Shown here: positions 37,940 through 50,327 of the stretch, one piece after another
Numbering within the stretch: position 1 is the first letter of the stretch
Layout: every line of letters starts with the position of its first letter
Assembly: GCA_937944105.1 (NCBI GenBank)
Contig: CALDZP010000002.1
Coordinates: 1 to 60,284 of the forward strand
From: an uncultured Ignavibacteria bacterium
GTDB taxonomy: Bacteria; Bacteroidota; Ignavibacteria; Ch128b
DNA length: 60,284 nt
Direction of reading: 5' to 3'
Position numbers and translations under genes: made by a program
The notes under the pieces: generated by a model
Database searches by the model: none
The model's input: the letters and a program-made list of their open reading frames with translations, nothing else
Told to the model about the DNA's origin: nothing

Positions 37940-38404
37940 TTATCCTCCTTTCCTTTTAATAAATTTATCAAATACTAACTTGTAATAAATAAATAATTCT
38001 TCTTCAGCCTCAGGTGTATCTAATTTCAATTCTTTTATTACAGTATCCCTGACGGTTCTTGCATAATTTTCTGATTTATTTATTAATATTTCAAACTTTG
38101 GATGATTTATATGAAGAGCTTTAATTAAGAGTGTATCGTTATTCAAAACGCAATCAAAAATTGTTGTTGCATAATTACCCAATATAATTGAATTTGCCAC
38201 TAGATGAATGGAATCACCATTCTTGGTGAAATTACCTTTCAATGGATTTCTATCTTCTGGTATGCCAAATTCAAATTGTTGATTTTTAGTGAATTTGAAA
38301 TATGGTCCTTCGTTGCTTGAGTAAGTTCCTTCAAATTTATTTTTATTACAGGATGTAGAAAATAATATTATAGCAATTAAAAAAGGTAGATAAAATTTAT
38401 TCAT
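37940..38404 (-). CDS. Predicted lipoprotein of unknown function
   Basis: A 154-residue protein with a signal peptide and lipobox (LIAIILFSTSCNKNK). The mature part reads as beta-strands (FEGTYSSNEGPYFKFTKNQQFEFG, GNFTKNGDSIHLVANS), similar in style to small lipocalin-like or DUF lipoproteins of Bacteroidota. Not recognised. The stop sits 1 base before the dehydrogenase start, whose AGGAGG lies inside this gene, so they are coupled. A -7-like box CAAATTTA (38447-38454) upstream on the minus strand is a weak promoter candidate. Confidence 0.72.
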   Translation of the reverse strand: MNKFYLPFLIAIILFSTSCNKNKFEGTYSSNEGPYFKFTKNQQFEFGIPEDRNPLKGNFTKNGDSIHLVANSIILGNYATTIFDCVLNNDTLLIKALHINHPKFEILINKSENYARTVRDTVIKELKLDTPEAEEELFIYYKLVFDKFIKRKGG

Positions 38405-39127
38405 AATTATTTGTAGTTATTTTTTTGATGTAAAAAATTCACGATACAAATTTAATAAATCACCTCTTAATGATATTCAAATAAGAGTAATTCTGAGTTT
38501 AATGAATGAGTAATTTATCAAATATCGATTTGAAGAGACTAATTTTTGTTTGAAGTATTATTTATTCATAATGAGTTAATTCAATAAAGGAGGATTAAAG
38601 ATTTTATTTTTCATTCCAAAAGAAATTTCAAGTTAATAGAGAGTTTATTAAAAATAATTTCTATTGGAAAAGTTAATATTGAAATTAAAAGCGTCCCCAA
38701 AGGGACGCCTGCAGGAAGGGAGAGTATTTGAAAAATCAGAACCAGTATATACTAAGGAATAATTATGCCGGGATAAAAATTTAATTTTTAATAAAATAAT
38801 CAACATTCAGGAGGGTTAGTGTGTCTGAATTTAATACTTTGTTTTAAATTGAGAGAGAATTAATTATTGTATGTTTTACTTTTTATTAAGCCAAAGAGAT
38901 TAAAAGTAGAGTGACGAATTTTATTAAAATAAATTTGCCGATTTCGACTTTGCTCAACATAAAACTTAAATACTTTACCGATATGATCATGAAGGAGGAA
39001 TGTAATTTTTAGTTTTGAAGAAATAACAAAAATATTTCCAATCTTTGTGATTTCATAACCAGAATGAAAATAACAAATTAAATTTGGTTCTGCTAAATGT
39101 AATGTTGTATTTAATTTTTAATAGATT
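38405..39127. other. Long non-coding gap with hairpin and a start-less open frame
   Basis: The 723 bases between two minus-strand genes contain no normal gene. Seen: a GC-rich hairpin at 38691-38708, a GC-richer purine stretch just after it (GCAGGAAGGGAGAG), AGGAGGG at about 38811 without a lasting frame, and on the minus strand a frame open for 85 codons (39117 down to TAA 38860-38862) that has no ATG, GTG or TTG. The translation (including YFHSGYEITKIGNIFVISS and FYVEQSRNRQIYFNKIRH) looks protein-like but could be a gene remnant or chance. Confidence 0.6.
38691..38708 (-). terminator. GC-rich hairpin, candidate minus-strand terminator
   Basis: A perfect 7-bp stem (38691-38697 with 38702-38708) with a 4-base loop; read on the minus strand it is followed by TTTTAATTTC. 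It would end either the glycosyltransferase operon's transcript, 420 bases past its last stop, or a small RNA made from the gap. Confidence 0.5.
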
Positions 39128-41128
39128 TTACAGACTACTAAGTAATTTTTTATACTTTTCAGCTTCATCAAAATTTTTCTCAACATTTTCAAGTAAATTT
39201 ATCATAAATTGTATTGCTTCTTTAAAGTCAGGTTTATATTCAATCGCCTTGAGGAGTTCTAATTTAGCAAGGTCATATTTTTGTTGAATGAAATAAATTC
39301 GGGCGAGTTCATATCGTGCTTCAGGATATTCAGGATAAATTTGAATTGCTTTTTTCAAATAAATTTCTGCATTGTCGTAATCTTTTAGAAAGTCATAAAC
39401 ATTTCCTATCAGAAAAAGAGTTCGAGATGAGTTTGGATCTAATCGGAGAGATTTAAACAAAAAATCAAGTGCTGCTCTATAATTTTGATTTTGTACAAAG
39501 TAAATTGCTCTCTGGTTATAATATGAAGCTTCTTTAGGCATTATATGAAATCTTTCGGGTTCAAATTTAAAAACCTCAAAAAATTCAAATTCATTAATCG
39601 GGATAAATAATGGATTTTGATTTACTGCTTCGAACCAATTTCTCATTGTAACAAAGTATGAAACATTATTTTTTAGGAAATGTTCTTTGAGATAATCAGT
39701 TGAATTTTTGTCCTTAAGATATTCGATTATTTCTGGATTAATAAGTCCAACCATGTCAACAATTTTTCTATTACTATAAAAAGCCAGGGCTCCAATATCG
39801 TGTGTAGCAATTACATCACTTTCTTTTGTGTTTTCTTTTAGCCATTCTGCAACTTTAATGTGACGATCGTAGTGGTATTTACCTGTAAAAACTATTTCAT
39901 CAACATTTTTAGGTATTTCATTTAATGAAAGCAATAAAGTTATGGTAGCTATTCCAATGTAGATCATGTTGAACAAACTTCCTAAATCCGATTTACTTTT
40001 TGAATGAAGGAAACTCAGAATTTTTTGAAATCCGCCAAATGAGATAAATAAATAGAAGGGGATAACTGGCATCAAATATCTTCCAAATCTATGAGCAAAT
40101 GGGAGTTGAATATAATAAGCGAGTATGAAAACAAAAGAAAAAACTAAATGGAGAAGATTATTGTTGTATTCTTTCTTTATAAGGTCATACAAAATTTTCA
40201 AAATAGATATTAGAAAAACAAATGCAACTATTATAAACTCTTTTGAAGAAAAAAATTGAAGAACATCTCTTTTTAGAAAATTAGATCTATCTGAACCATA
40301 ATAATATGCAATCTTAGCGCTGTAGGTATTTGGCAAAATAGTTCCAGATAAAAAATAATTGAATGCAAAATATCCAGTAGAAATAACAATTAGTGGAATC
40401 AGAAACTTGAAATAAAATTTCTGACTGAAAAATATTTCAGAAAATTTGGTTTTGAAATAAACTTTTTGAAGAATTAAATCAAAAATTAGAACAACTATTA
40501 AAATTAGTCCTTCTGGTCTTGCCCAGAGTGCTAATCCAGAGAGAATTCCAGCCAGAAAAAATTTTTCATTGCGATAAAATACAACGGTACCAATAAGCAG
40601 AGCTATGAATAATGTTGTCTCCATTCCTGAAACAGAAATCAAGCCAAGCTTAGGTTGAAATGCAATGATTAGAGCAACTATTAAAGCAATATAGCTTGAA
40701 TTAGTTTCTTTTTTCATTAAATAAAATGAAAGAAAGGTAAGTAAACCAAAGGATACTATCCCAATAATGTAACTTAGAATGAATTCATTTTTAATTAATA
40801 AAAATAGCAACGCGGCTAAGAAAGTATAAAGTGGGGAAGTTGATCCTGAAGTTATCATCTCGTTTTTGAAATAAGAAAATGCGCCATATTCAACTAAATT
40901 TTTTGCAAATGTTAGGTGAATCCATGGATCGTCGAGGGGAAAAGAAAAGTAACCATTCTTCGAATGTTGAGAAATGATATAATAAATTCCAATTAAAAGA
41001 GATAAGAAAATTATGATAGAAATTGATAAAATCTCTATTTTTTTATTAATAATTTTTTCGAAGAACAATGGTTGTTTCTGAATTTTATGTTTTTGATGTT
41101 TTTCTCGTTTAATCTTTTTTGTTTTCAT
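39128..41128 (-). CDS. Membrane glycosyltransferase (GT-C/PMT-like) fused to TPR repeats
   Basis: A 666-residue protein. A basic N-terminus is followed by about 10-12 transmembrane helices (35-420). The first periplasmic loop carries the GT-C acid pair in SFPLDDPWIHLTFAKN, as in ArnT/PMT enzymes that use a lipid-linked sugar. A soluble periplasmic part (about 430-530, ATHDIGALAFYSNRKIVDM) leads into three to four tetratricopeptide repeats (about 545-650: AIYFVQNQNYRAALDFLFKS, NAEIYLKKAIQIYPEYPEA). It should glycosylate an envelope target while the TPRs bind a partner. It is the last of a three-gene minus-strand operon with GT9 and the methyltransferase. Confidence 0.82.
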   Translation of the reverse strand: MKTKKIKREKHQKHKIQKQPLFFEKIINKKIEILSISIIIFLSLLIGIYYIISQHSKNGYFSFPLDDPWIHLTFAKNLVEYGAFSYFKNEMITSGSTSPLYTFLAALLFLLIKNEFILSYIIGIVSFGLLTFLSFYLMKKETNSSYIALIVALIIAFQPKLGLISVSGMETTLFIALLIGTVVFYRNEKFFLAGILSGLALWARPEGLILIVVLIFDLILQKVYFKTKFSEIFFSQKFYFKFLIPLIVISTGYFAFNYFLSGTILPNTYSAKIAYYYGSDRSNFLKRDVLQFFSSKEFIIVAFVFLISILKILYDLIKKEYNNNLLHLVFSFVFILAYYIQLPFAHRFGRYLMPVIPFYLFISFGGFQKILSFLHSKSKSDLGSLFNMIYIGIATITLLLSLNEIPKNVDEIVFTGKYHYDRHIKVAEWLKENTKESDVIATHDIGALAFYSNRKIVDMVGLINPEIIEYLKDKNSTDYLKEHFLKNNVSYFVTMRNWFEAVNQNPLFIPINEFEFFEVFKFEPERFHIMPKEASYYNQRAIYFVQNQNYRAALDFLFKSLRLDPNSSRTLFLIGNVYDFLKDYDNAEIYLKKAIQIYPEYPEARYELARIYFIQQKYDLAKLELLKAIEYKPDFKEAIQFMINLLENVEKNFDEAEKYKKLLSSL

Positions 41129-41138
41129 AAGAATTGAA

Positions 41139-41948
41139 TCATTTCTTTGCTATTATAATTAATCCAGTTCCTTTTTGAATTTTTGATTTTGTGTCGAGAT
41201 AATTAAATAATAGAAATAGTGGTAGTGCGACTAAATAATAGACAGGTAAAATAAACAATAATAATTTGCTCTTATTCAGTAAGATCATTGGAAATTTAAT
41301 ACCAATTCTCCATGCTTTATCACCAAAAAAACCGTAAGTATAAAATCCCTCAACATTTGCAAAACCTACACGATTAAGCTTATCATTTAATTCTTCTTTA
41401 GAGTAACCATTTCTAAAATGTTCTTCAATGAAACTTTTATCGTCTTGATTATGGACATCACTTCCACCATAAATTGATGGAGTATTTATAATAAGGTATC
41501 CATCAGTTTTAAGGGCATCATAAAAATTTTTTAATACAAGTACATCATCATCAATATGTTCCATAACATCAACGCAAAGGATAAGATCAAATTCGCTTTT
41601 GTACGAAATAGTTTTTAAATCGTCTACTTTAAATTCTACATTTTTAATATTTGATTTCTGGAAAAATTCTTTAGCATCGGCTAAATAATCTTCCTTGATA
41701 TCTACGGCAAGGATTTTAGTGGATGGAAATTTTTTTGAAATGAAATAGGTATATTGAGCAAAACCAGTTCCCGCATCAAATATTTTTGGATGTACCGATT
41801 TTATTTCTGGAATTATTTTCTTAAGAATTCTTCTGATGTACCAGCTTCGAAGAAAAAATAGATTTAATAGCCAGTAAAAAGTTTTTCTTAAAAATGTATT
41901 GGACTTTATAAATTTTGCAAAGAAGTTTTTTATTGGATCGTATTGCAT
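41139..41948 (-). CDS. Class I SAM-dependent methyltransferase
   Basis: A 269-residue methyltransferase. SAM-binding motif I is FDAGTGFAQYTYFISK (about 57), followed by KILAVDIKEDYL (motif II acid), VDDLKTI, and LILCVDVMEHIDD (motif IV, about 125). The C-terminal ~45 residues hold two hydrophobic stretches (KSKLLLFILPVYYLVALPLFLLF), so it is probably membrane attached. The start is one base after the GT9 stop. Context in a glycan operon suggests a lipid or sugar acceptor. Confidence 0.85.
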   Translation of the reverse strand: MQYDPIKNFFAKFIKSNTFLRKTFYWLLNLFFLRSWYIRRILKKIIPEIKSVHPKIFDAGTGFAQYTYFISKKFPSTKILAVDIKEDYLADAKEFFQKSNIKNVEFKVDDLKTISYKSEFDLILCVDVMEHIDDDVLVLKNFYDALKTDGYLIINTPSIYGGSDVHNQDDKSFIEEHFRNGYSKEELNDKLNRVGFANVEGFYTYGFFGDKAWRIGIKFPMILLNKSKLLLFILPVYYLVALPLFLLFNYLDTKSKIQKGTGLIIIAKK

Positions 41949-41949
41949 T

Positions 41950-43065
41950 TTAATCCTTTATTAATTCCAAAACTTTATTAAAAATAATTTCTGGTCTGAT
42001 TGAATTCATGCAGTTTGGATCGTAATCACAATCCATTTTGTAGCAAACCAGGCAGTCAAGATCAGATTGGATTTTTGTGATTAAACCGTATGATTCAATC
42101 TCATTAGCTGAAGTTGGTCCGAATAATGCTATTATTTTTTTACCAAGTGCAGTAGCAGTGTGCATTGCAAGTGTATCACCTGTTACCAGAATATTACATA
42201 AACTCATCAAGGCAAAAAATTCTCTTAAGGAATTTTCAGTACCTGTATCAATTATTCGTTTTTTATTGATTTGAGAAAGGTAGTCGTTTCTTTCTTTTTC
42301 TTGAGGACCACCATAAAGAAAAACATAATAATCAGTTTTTTCAATTATCATTTTAATTAGAGTTTCAAATCCTTCGAGGGTCCAGGATTTAAATTTCCAT
42401 CTTGCACCAGCACCTGTATTCAATCCAACAATTTTTTTTGACCTATCGATAGAATTTTTATAGAGAAAATTTTGTGCAAAATTTTTTTCTAAGTCACTAA
42501 GATTTATTATGATGGGATAATTGTTTGTTTTAATTTTTGCAATATTAAGTATAATTGATTGATAGGTTCGATTATTTTTCTTTTTCAGGTCATCGAACGC
42601 TCCCATTAGAAACCACTCTTCAGCTTCAGGATTTATTGGATATACTTTTCCTTTTTCATCAAGAGCATATCCAAGTTTTTCTTTGCCATTAACAAAACTA
42701 CAAATAGCAGAACTGATAGGAGATGAATCTAAATTCAGAACAAGGTCAAAATTTTCAATCTTCAAAAAATAATTGGTCTCAAAATTTTCTATTTCAAGAA
42801 CTCTGTCAACATATTGATTGTGATAAAAAATTTCTTTCGCATTTTTTCTTGTAATCCAGCTAACATGTGAATGTGGATATTTCTCTTTTAATCCTGGTAA
42901 AATACAAGTTGTCCGAAGCACATCTCCAATTGCATCAAGCTTAATAATTAGAATTTTAAAGGTTACTGGTTCATAATAGGAGCAATTGTCGCATTTTATT
43001 CCTTCAATTTTGTGAAATTTACATGGTCTATCGCCAGGAAAATGTTTACAATCTCTTTTTAACAT
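41950..43065 (-). CDS. Glycosyltransferase family 9 (heptosyltransferase-like) with Cys clusters
   Basis: A 371-residue GT9 protein. The conserved N-terminal KLDAIGDVLRTTCILPGLK and the C-terminal LVTGDTLAMHTATALGKKIIALFGPT are those of ADP-heptose:LPS heptosyltransferases. Unusual are an N-terminal Cys cluster (CKHFPGDRPC, KCDNCSYY) and a C-terminal one (DCLVCYKMDCDYDPNC), four Cys each, plausibly metal sites. The ATG at 43065 is chosen since GGAG lies 5 bases upstream. A TTG at 43086 would also keep the frame but sits inside a TAATTTTG promoter-like box (43084-43091). First gene of the operon with the methyltransferase and the TPR glycosyltransferase. Confidence 0.87.
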   Translation of the reverse strand: MLKRDCKHFPGDRPCKFHKIEGIKCDNCSYYEPVTFKILIIKLDAIGDVLRTTCILPGLKEKYPHSHVSWITRKNAKEIFYHNQYVDRVLEIENFETNYFLKIENFDLVLNLDSSPISSAICSFVNGKEKLGYALDEKGKVYPINPEAEEWFLMGAFDDLKKKNNRTYQSIILNIAKIKTNNYPIIINLSDLEKNFAQNFLYKNSIDRSKKIVGLNTGAGARWKFKSWTLEGFETLIKMIIEKTDYYVFLYGGPQEKERNDYLSQINKKRIIDTGTENSLREFFALMSLCNILVTGDTLAMHTATALGKKIIALFGPTSANEIESYGLITKIQSDLDCLVCYKMDCDYDPNCMNSIRPEIIFNKVLELIKD

Positions 43066-43477
43066 ATCGCTCCAGAGTTTCTTCAAAATTAATAAAAAAT
43101 CTGAAAGGGTTTGTTATAAACCGAAAAATAATTGGCAATTTATAACTTCATTTCTTGTATTTGTGTAATCATTATTGGAAAAATTCTTATGCTTAATGGG
43201 ATATTTCAATGGAGTTAATTCAAATTTGTGTTTAATCTTTTGAGGGGATCAATTGATTTTAATTTGAAATTAAAGACAAACAATGCTGTTAAATTTTTGA
43301 GTAATAAATTGAGATACTTTCAGAGATAAGCATAAACAAAAAGATGTTCCCAGGAAGATATATTATTTCATTTCTTTTGAAAATTAGAAACACAGTTTGT
43401 TGAAAAAATATTTTTATTGCCAAATCAAATAAGAAAAATCGTGAATAAAATTTAGATGATGTAAGGCTTTTTTGTGA
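43066..43477. other. Gap between glnE and the GT9 operon
   Basis: About 390 AT-rich bases. A minus-strand -7-like box TAATTTTG (43091-43084) could serve the GT9 operon; no -33 partner is clear. No terminator was found after glnE, and no open frame of interest was seen on either strand. Confidence 0.5.
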
Positions 43478-46303
43478 TTAAAAAATTTCGGGACAAATTT
43501 TCTGTAGTATGTGAAAGTTATTTTTCAGCAATGAATTATAAAAGTCAAAAATGCTTTGCGAATTCTTGACCTTTAATTTTCTACGAAAATATTTTGAATC
43601 AAAGTTTTTGTCTATAATAAATGACTTTTTACCAGTTAATGTCTGCTTAATCAGTATCGATTCCATTAGTTTTTGATAATTTAATTGCAATTGTTTCAAA
43701 TATGTTCTGTTCAAATTTTCATTTGATTTTAAGAACTTGAGAGAATCATTAAAAGTATTTCCAATTATTTTCGAGTCAAATCCACTTAATAAAATCTGAT
43801 ACTGCAACATAAATTGTAGATCCATCAATCCACCGGAAGAGTTTTTCAAATCAATGCCAGAACTAATAGAAGTGATTTTTGAAGATTTAATGTTTGTTCT
43901 ATTTTTTTTGATTTCAGCAGCAACAAATTTTTTATCAAATTGTTTGACTCTTGTATTAATCATCTCACAAATTTTATTAAATAGATCCTTGTTACCATAA
44001 AGTAGTCTCATCTTTGTATAAGCCTGAAATTCCCATATTCTCATTCTACTAAAAATATATTTTTCAATTTCATTGATAGACCAACAAAGTTTAGAAACAG
44101 TCCCTTCAGGACGTAACTTTGAATCAGCCTGAAAAAAATCAAACAATCTGAATTTAGTCCTTAAATCTGATAATACATGAAAAGAAAATTTTTCGGCTGT
44201 TAATTCATCAATATCATTTGAACAGATGAAAAGGAGATCAACATCGGACTTAAAATGCATCTCCCTATTTCCAAAACTTCCCAGGCTTATAATAACTATT
44301 TGATTCTCATTTAAGTTATGATTATCAATACTCTTTGTTATAATATAACTTAAGTATCTTTCTATGAATGTTGTAATGTATTCTTGAACTTGATTAGATT
44401 TTAAATTTCCAGTGAAGAAGTTAAACATCAGATGAAAAATAAACTTTTTAATTTCATGGTCACCTGAGTATGTTAATTGTGAATTGAAATTGAACTTATG
44501 GAAGATGGTTCCAGAGAATATGGAATCAATAAATTCTTTTTCAGTTATCAGGTACTGAGATAGTGGTTCGGAATTTTCGAATATTTCTGAAATTGTTTTG
44601 AAGAGATTTTTATTTCGTATTAATTCGACAATTTGAAATGAGGAACTCGTATTAGAAACAAACTTCAAAAAATTATTAAGATATTTTTCAGGGTTCTGAC
44701 TTTTCCTTAATGTTTTAATAAAAACACTTTCGAAATTTTTAAGTTCTTGATCATTAAAAGAATTAGTATGGAATTCAATTTTCTGATGAATTAATTGCAT
44801 TAAATGAGTATAGGATTTTTTTAATTCAATATTGGAGTTAATTTTTGAATTACGAAGTAATTTTAGTCGAATATTTTTTTCATCTCTCTCAAAAACCTTA
44901 TTTGAAAAATCTTCTACAATTCTTCTGAATGATTTTAATTTTATGTTGAATTCATTTTTATTCTTTAGTCCAATGTACTTTATCAAATTTTCAAATTTAT
45001 CTTTGTCATTCGGAATATTATGCAACTGACGATCGTCCATTAATTGAATAAAATTTTCAATTCGTCTTAAAAACTTATAAGCCTGGATTAATTTTTTGCC
45101 CTCATTATTTTTAATCAAATTATATTTTATAAGTTTTTCAATTGATTCAATTGTGTTAGGTGCTCTTAATTCCTTGAAATTGCCACCGTGTAGAAGTTGA
45201 AGTGCCTGAACAGAAAATTCTACATCACGAATACCACCTCTGAAATGTTTAAGATTTAAAATTTCATTTGAATTAAATTCTGAAATTTTTTCGAGATAAA
45301 TGTTTCGAAACTTTTTAATAAAATTTTTGGGTGAAATAAGAAGAACTTTTGGAAAAATGAAACTCTGGATTGATACTTTAAATTTATCAAAAAGCTTTTT
45401 GTCTCCTCCAACATAGTTTAGTTTCAAAAGCATCTGTCTTTCCCAATCTCTACCATAAGTTTCATAATAAATTCGATAATAAGATAATGATCTTGCAAGT
45501 GGGGCGTATTTACCATCTGGTCGTAATCGAAAATCTATTCTATAAAGTAGACTTCCATCTATTGATTCAGTACAAAAATGAATGAAGTCTTTAACTACTC
45601 TGTCATAAAAGTCGAGAACTTCTGAAGAAATATTTTCTAAAGGGTTATCGTAAATGCATATCAAATCTACATCTGAACTAAAATTTAATTCATTCCCTCC
45701 AAGTTTACCTAAAGAAACTAGAACATAGTTGGGAATATCTTTAAGCGATATTTTTTTGCGATTGATATCAAAAGCAAGTTCAAAAACTTTATCGAGAATT
45801 GATTGAGTAAGGTAGGAATACTCAAGCATCGTTTGTTCGAGTTCGCAAAGATTTAAAATATCTCTTAGACCAATTCGAAGCATATGAAGTCGTTTAAACC
45901 TTCGTATTGCACTTAATTTTTTCTCATTTGATTTATAAATACAAATTTGTTGAGCCAGCTCGTTTTTGAAATCCTCCAATGAAAAATTTTTATATAGTTC
46001 TCCAGATGAAAGAAACCTTGTGAGAAATTCTGGATTACGAACCATGATATCGGTGAGATAATTACTGAATGCTGAGATCTTTAATATGATCTCAAGATAT
46101 ATATAAAAACAGTTTACATTTTCGAGATAGATAGTGATGTAGTAATCATTTTCAATAATTCGTCTGAAATTATTATAAACCCTTTCATGAAGAGATATTT
46201 CATCTAATAACTTATCAAGATGATAATTTAATTTTTTTTGATCAAGCTGAAATTTAGATGAAATAAATTCGATTAGGTATGTTTTAAGTCTTTTCTTAAG
46301 CAT
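43478..46303 (-). CDS. glnE: Glutamine synthetase adenylyltransferase/adenylyl-removing enzyme
   Basis: Bifunctional regulator that adds AMP to, and removes it from, glutamine synthetase in response to nitrogen state and PII. The 941-residue protein matches the length of GlnE. It contains two nucleotidyltransferase domains: GGNELNFSSDVDLICIYD (about 200-215) and GSFGNREMHFKSDVDLLFIC (about 675-695), each with the G-S/x-SDxDL metal motif, separated by helical regulatory domains (RGGIRDVEFSVQALQL marks the first). The ATG at 46303 is used; a TTG at 46309 falls within a -7-like promoter box. GlnB is 3.4 kb away. GlnD and glutamine synthetase are not in the window. Confidence 0.9.
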   Translation of the reverse strand: MLKKRLKTYLIEFISSKFQLDQKKLNYHLDKLLDEISLHERVYNNFRRIIENDYYITIYLENVNCFYIYLEIILKISAFSNYLTDIMVRNPEFLTRFLSSGELYKNFSLEDFKNELAQQICIYKSNEKKLSAIRRFKRLHMLRIGLRDILNLCELEQTMLEYSYLTQSILDKVFELAFDINRKKISLKDIPNYVLVSLGKLGGNELNFSSDVDLICIYDNPLENISSEVLDFYDRVVKDFIHFCTESIDGSLLYRIDFRLRPDGKYAPLARSLSYYRIYYETYGRDWERQMLLKLNYVGGDKKLFDKFKVSIQSFIFPKVLLISPKNFIKKFRNIYLEKISEFNSNEILNLKHFRGGIRDVEFSVQALQLLHGGNFKELRAPNTIESIEKLIKYNLIKNNEGKKLIQAYKFLRRIENFIQLMDDRQLHNIPNDKDKFENLIKYIGLKNKNEFNIKLKSFRRIVEDFSNKVFERDEKNIRLKLLRNSKINSNIELKKSYTHLMQLIHQKIEFHTNSFNDQELKNFESVFIKTLRKSQNPEKYLNNFLKFVSNTSSSFQIVELIRNKNLFKTISEIFENSEPLSQYLITEKEFIDSIFSGTIFHKFNFNSQLTYSGDHEIKKFIFHLMFNFFTGNLKSNQVQEYITTFIERYLSYIITKSIDNHNLNENQIVIISLGSFGNREMHFKSDVDLLFICSNDIDELTAEKFSFHVLSDLRTKFRLFDFFQADSKLRPEGTVSKLCWSINEIEKYIFSRMRIWEFQAYTKMRLLYGNKDLFNKICEMINTRVKQFDKKFVAAEIKKNRTNIKSSKITSISSGIDLKNSSGGLMDLQFMLQYQILLSGFDSKIIGNTFNDSLKFLKSNENLNRTYLKQLQLNYQKLMESILIKQTLTGKKSFIIDKNFDSKYFRRKLKVKNSQSIFDFYNSLLKNNFHILQKICPEIF

Positions 46304-46621
46304 GCACAAATTTAGTGAATGAACAATAAAAAAATTTAAACGCCTTTTAATTCTTAAGAGGAATAATAGAAATTAAAAGTATGTCATAGTATTTTATAAG
46401 TACTCTCATAATCTCGAAACCCTGAAAAATAAAAATTTCAAATTATCAGAAACAAAAATTGAATTTATAAATTAAATTAGCCTAATGATAGAATTAATGG
46501 AACTATTGCTTATCCAATCAATAGGTGCTTTTTATTATTCAACAATAATTACGAATTTTGTTATTAAAATTGTTTTTTCTAACCTATTTGATTAGTTTTA
46601 ATAAAATATTTAAGAGGTAAA
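46304..46621. other. Divergent promoter region between glnE and secA
   Basis: About 318 AT-rich bases. On the minus strand TAAATTTG (46314-46307) is a perfect -7 box, 3 bases before the glnE ATG, but no TTTG sits 19-21 bases upstream. On the plus strand the secA promoter is not convincingly visible; the best candidate is ATTG-N20-TAGTTTTA about 35 bases before the ATG. AGAGG precedes secA. No gene seen. Confidence 0.4.
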
Positions 46622-50040
<3,419 letters not shown>

Positions 50041-50327
50041 ATTTGTTCAAGTATGACTTTTGAAATTTTTGATATTGCTTATTTTGAATTAATAAATTTA
50101 TGATAAGCTTACATTTAAGATCTTTAAATGAGTAAATTTTTTAATTTGAAGATGATTTTTAAGTTTTGAACTGAGTTAAAAAAACATTAAAACTTAAAAT
50201 ATATTTGAAATTTTTTTAATATTCTTGATTATGAAAGTAAAATCAGGGGAATTAAATTATTGAAACAAGATGAATAATTTGCCAAATTTTTTTCGAGTGA
50301 TTTTAAAATTAATTCTAAAATAATCCA
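50041..50327. other. Gap after glnB
   Basis: AT-rich, no gene. A 9-bp inverted repeat (50159-50167 with 50189-50197, 21-base loop) and a lone TATATTTG (50200-50207) are seen, with no -33 partner. The porW-like gene probably has its promoter here. Confidence 0.35.

Noticed and set aside
43084-43091. TTG at 43086 as GT9 start
   Set aside because: An ATG at 43065 has GGAG at the proper distance, and the TTG lies in a promoter-like -7 box.
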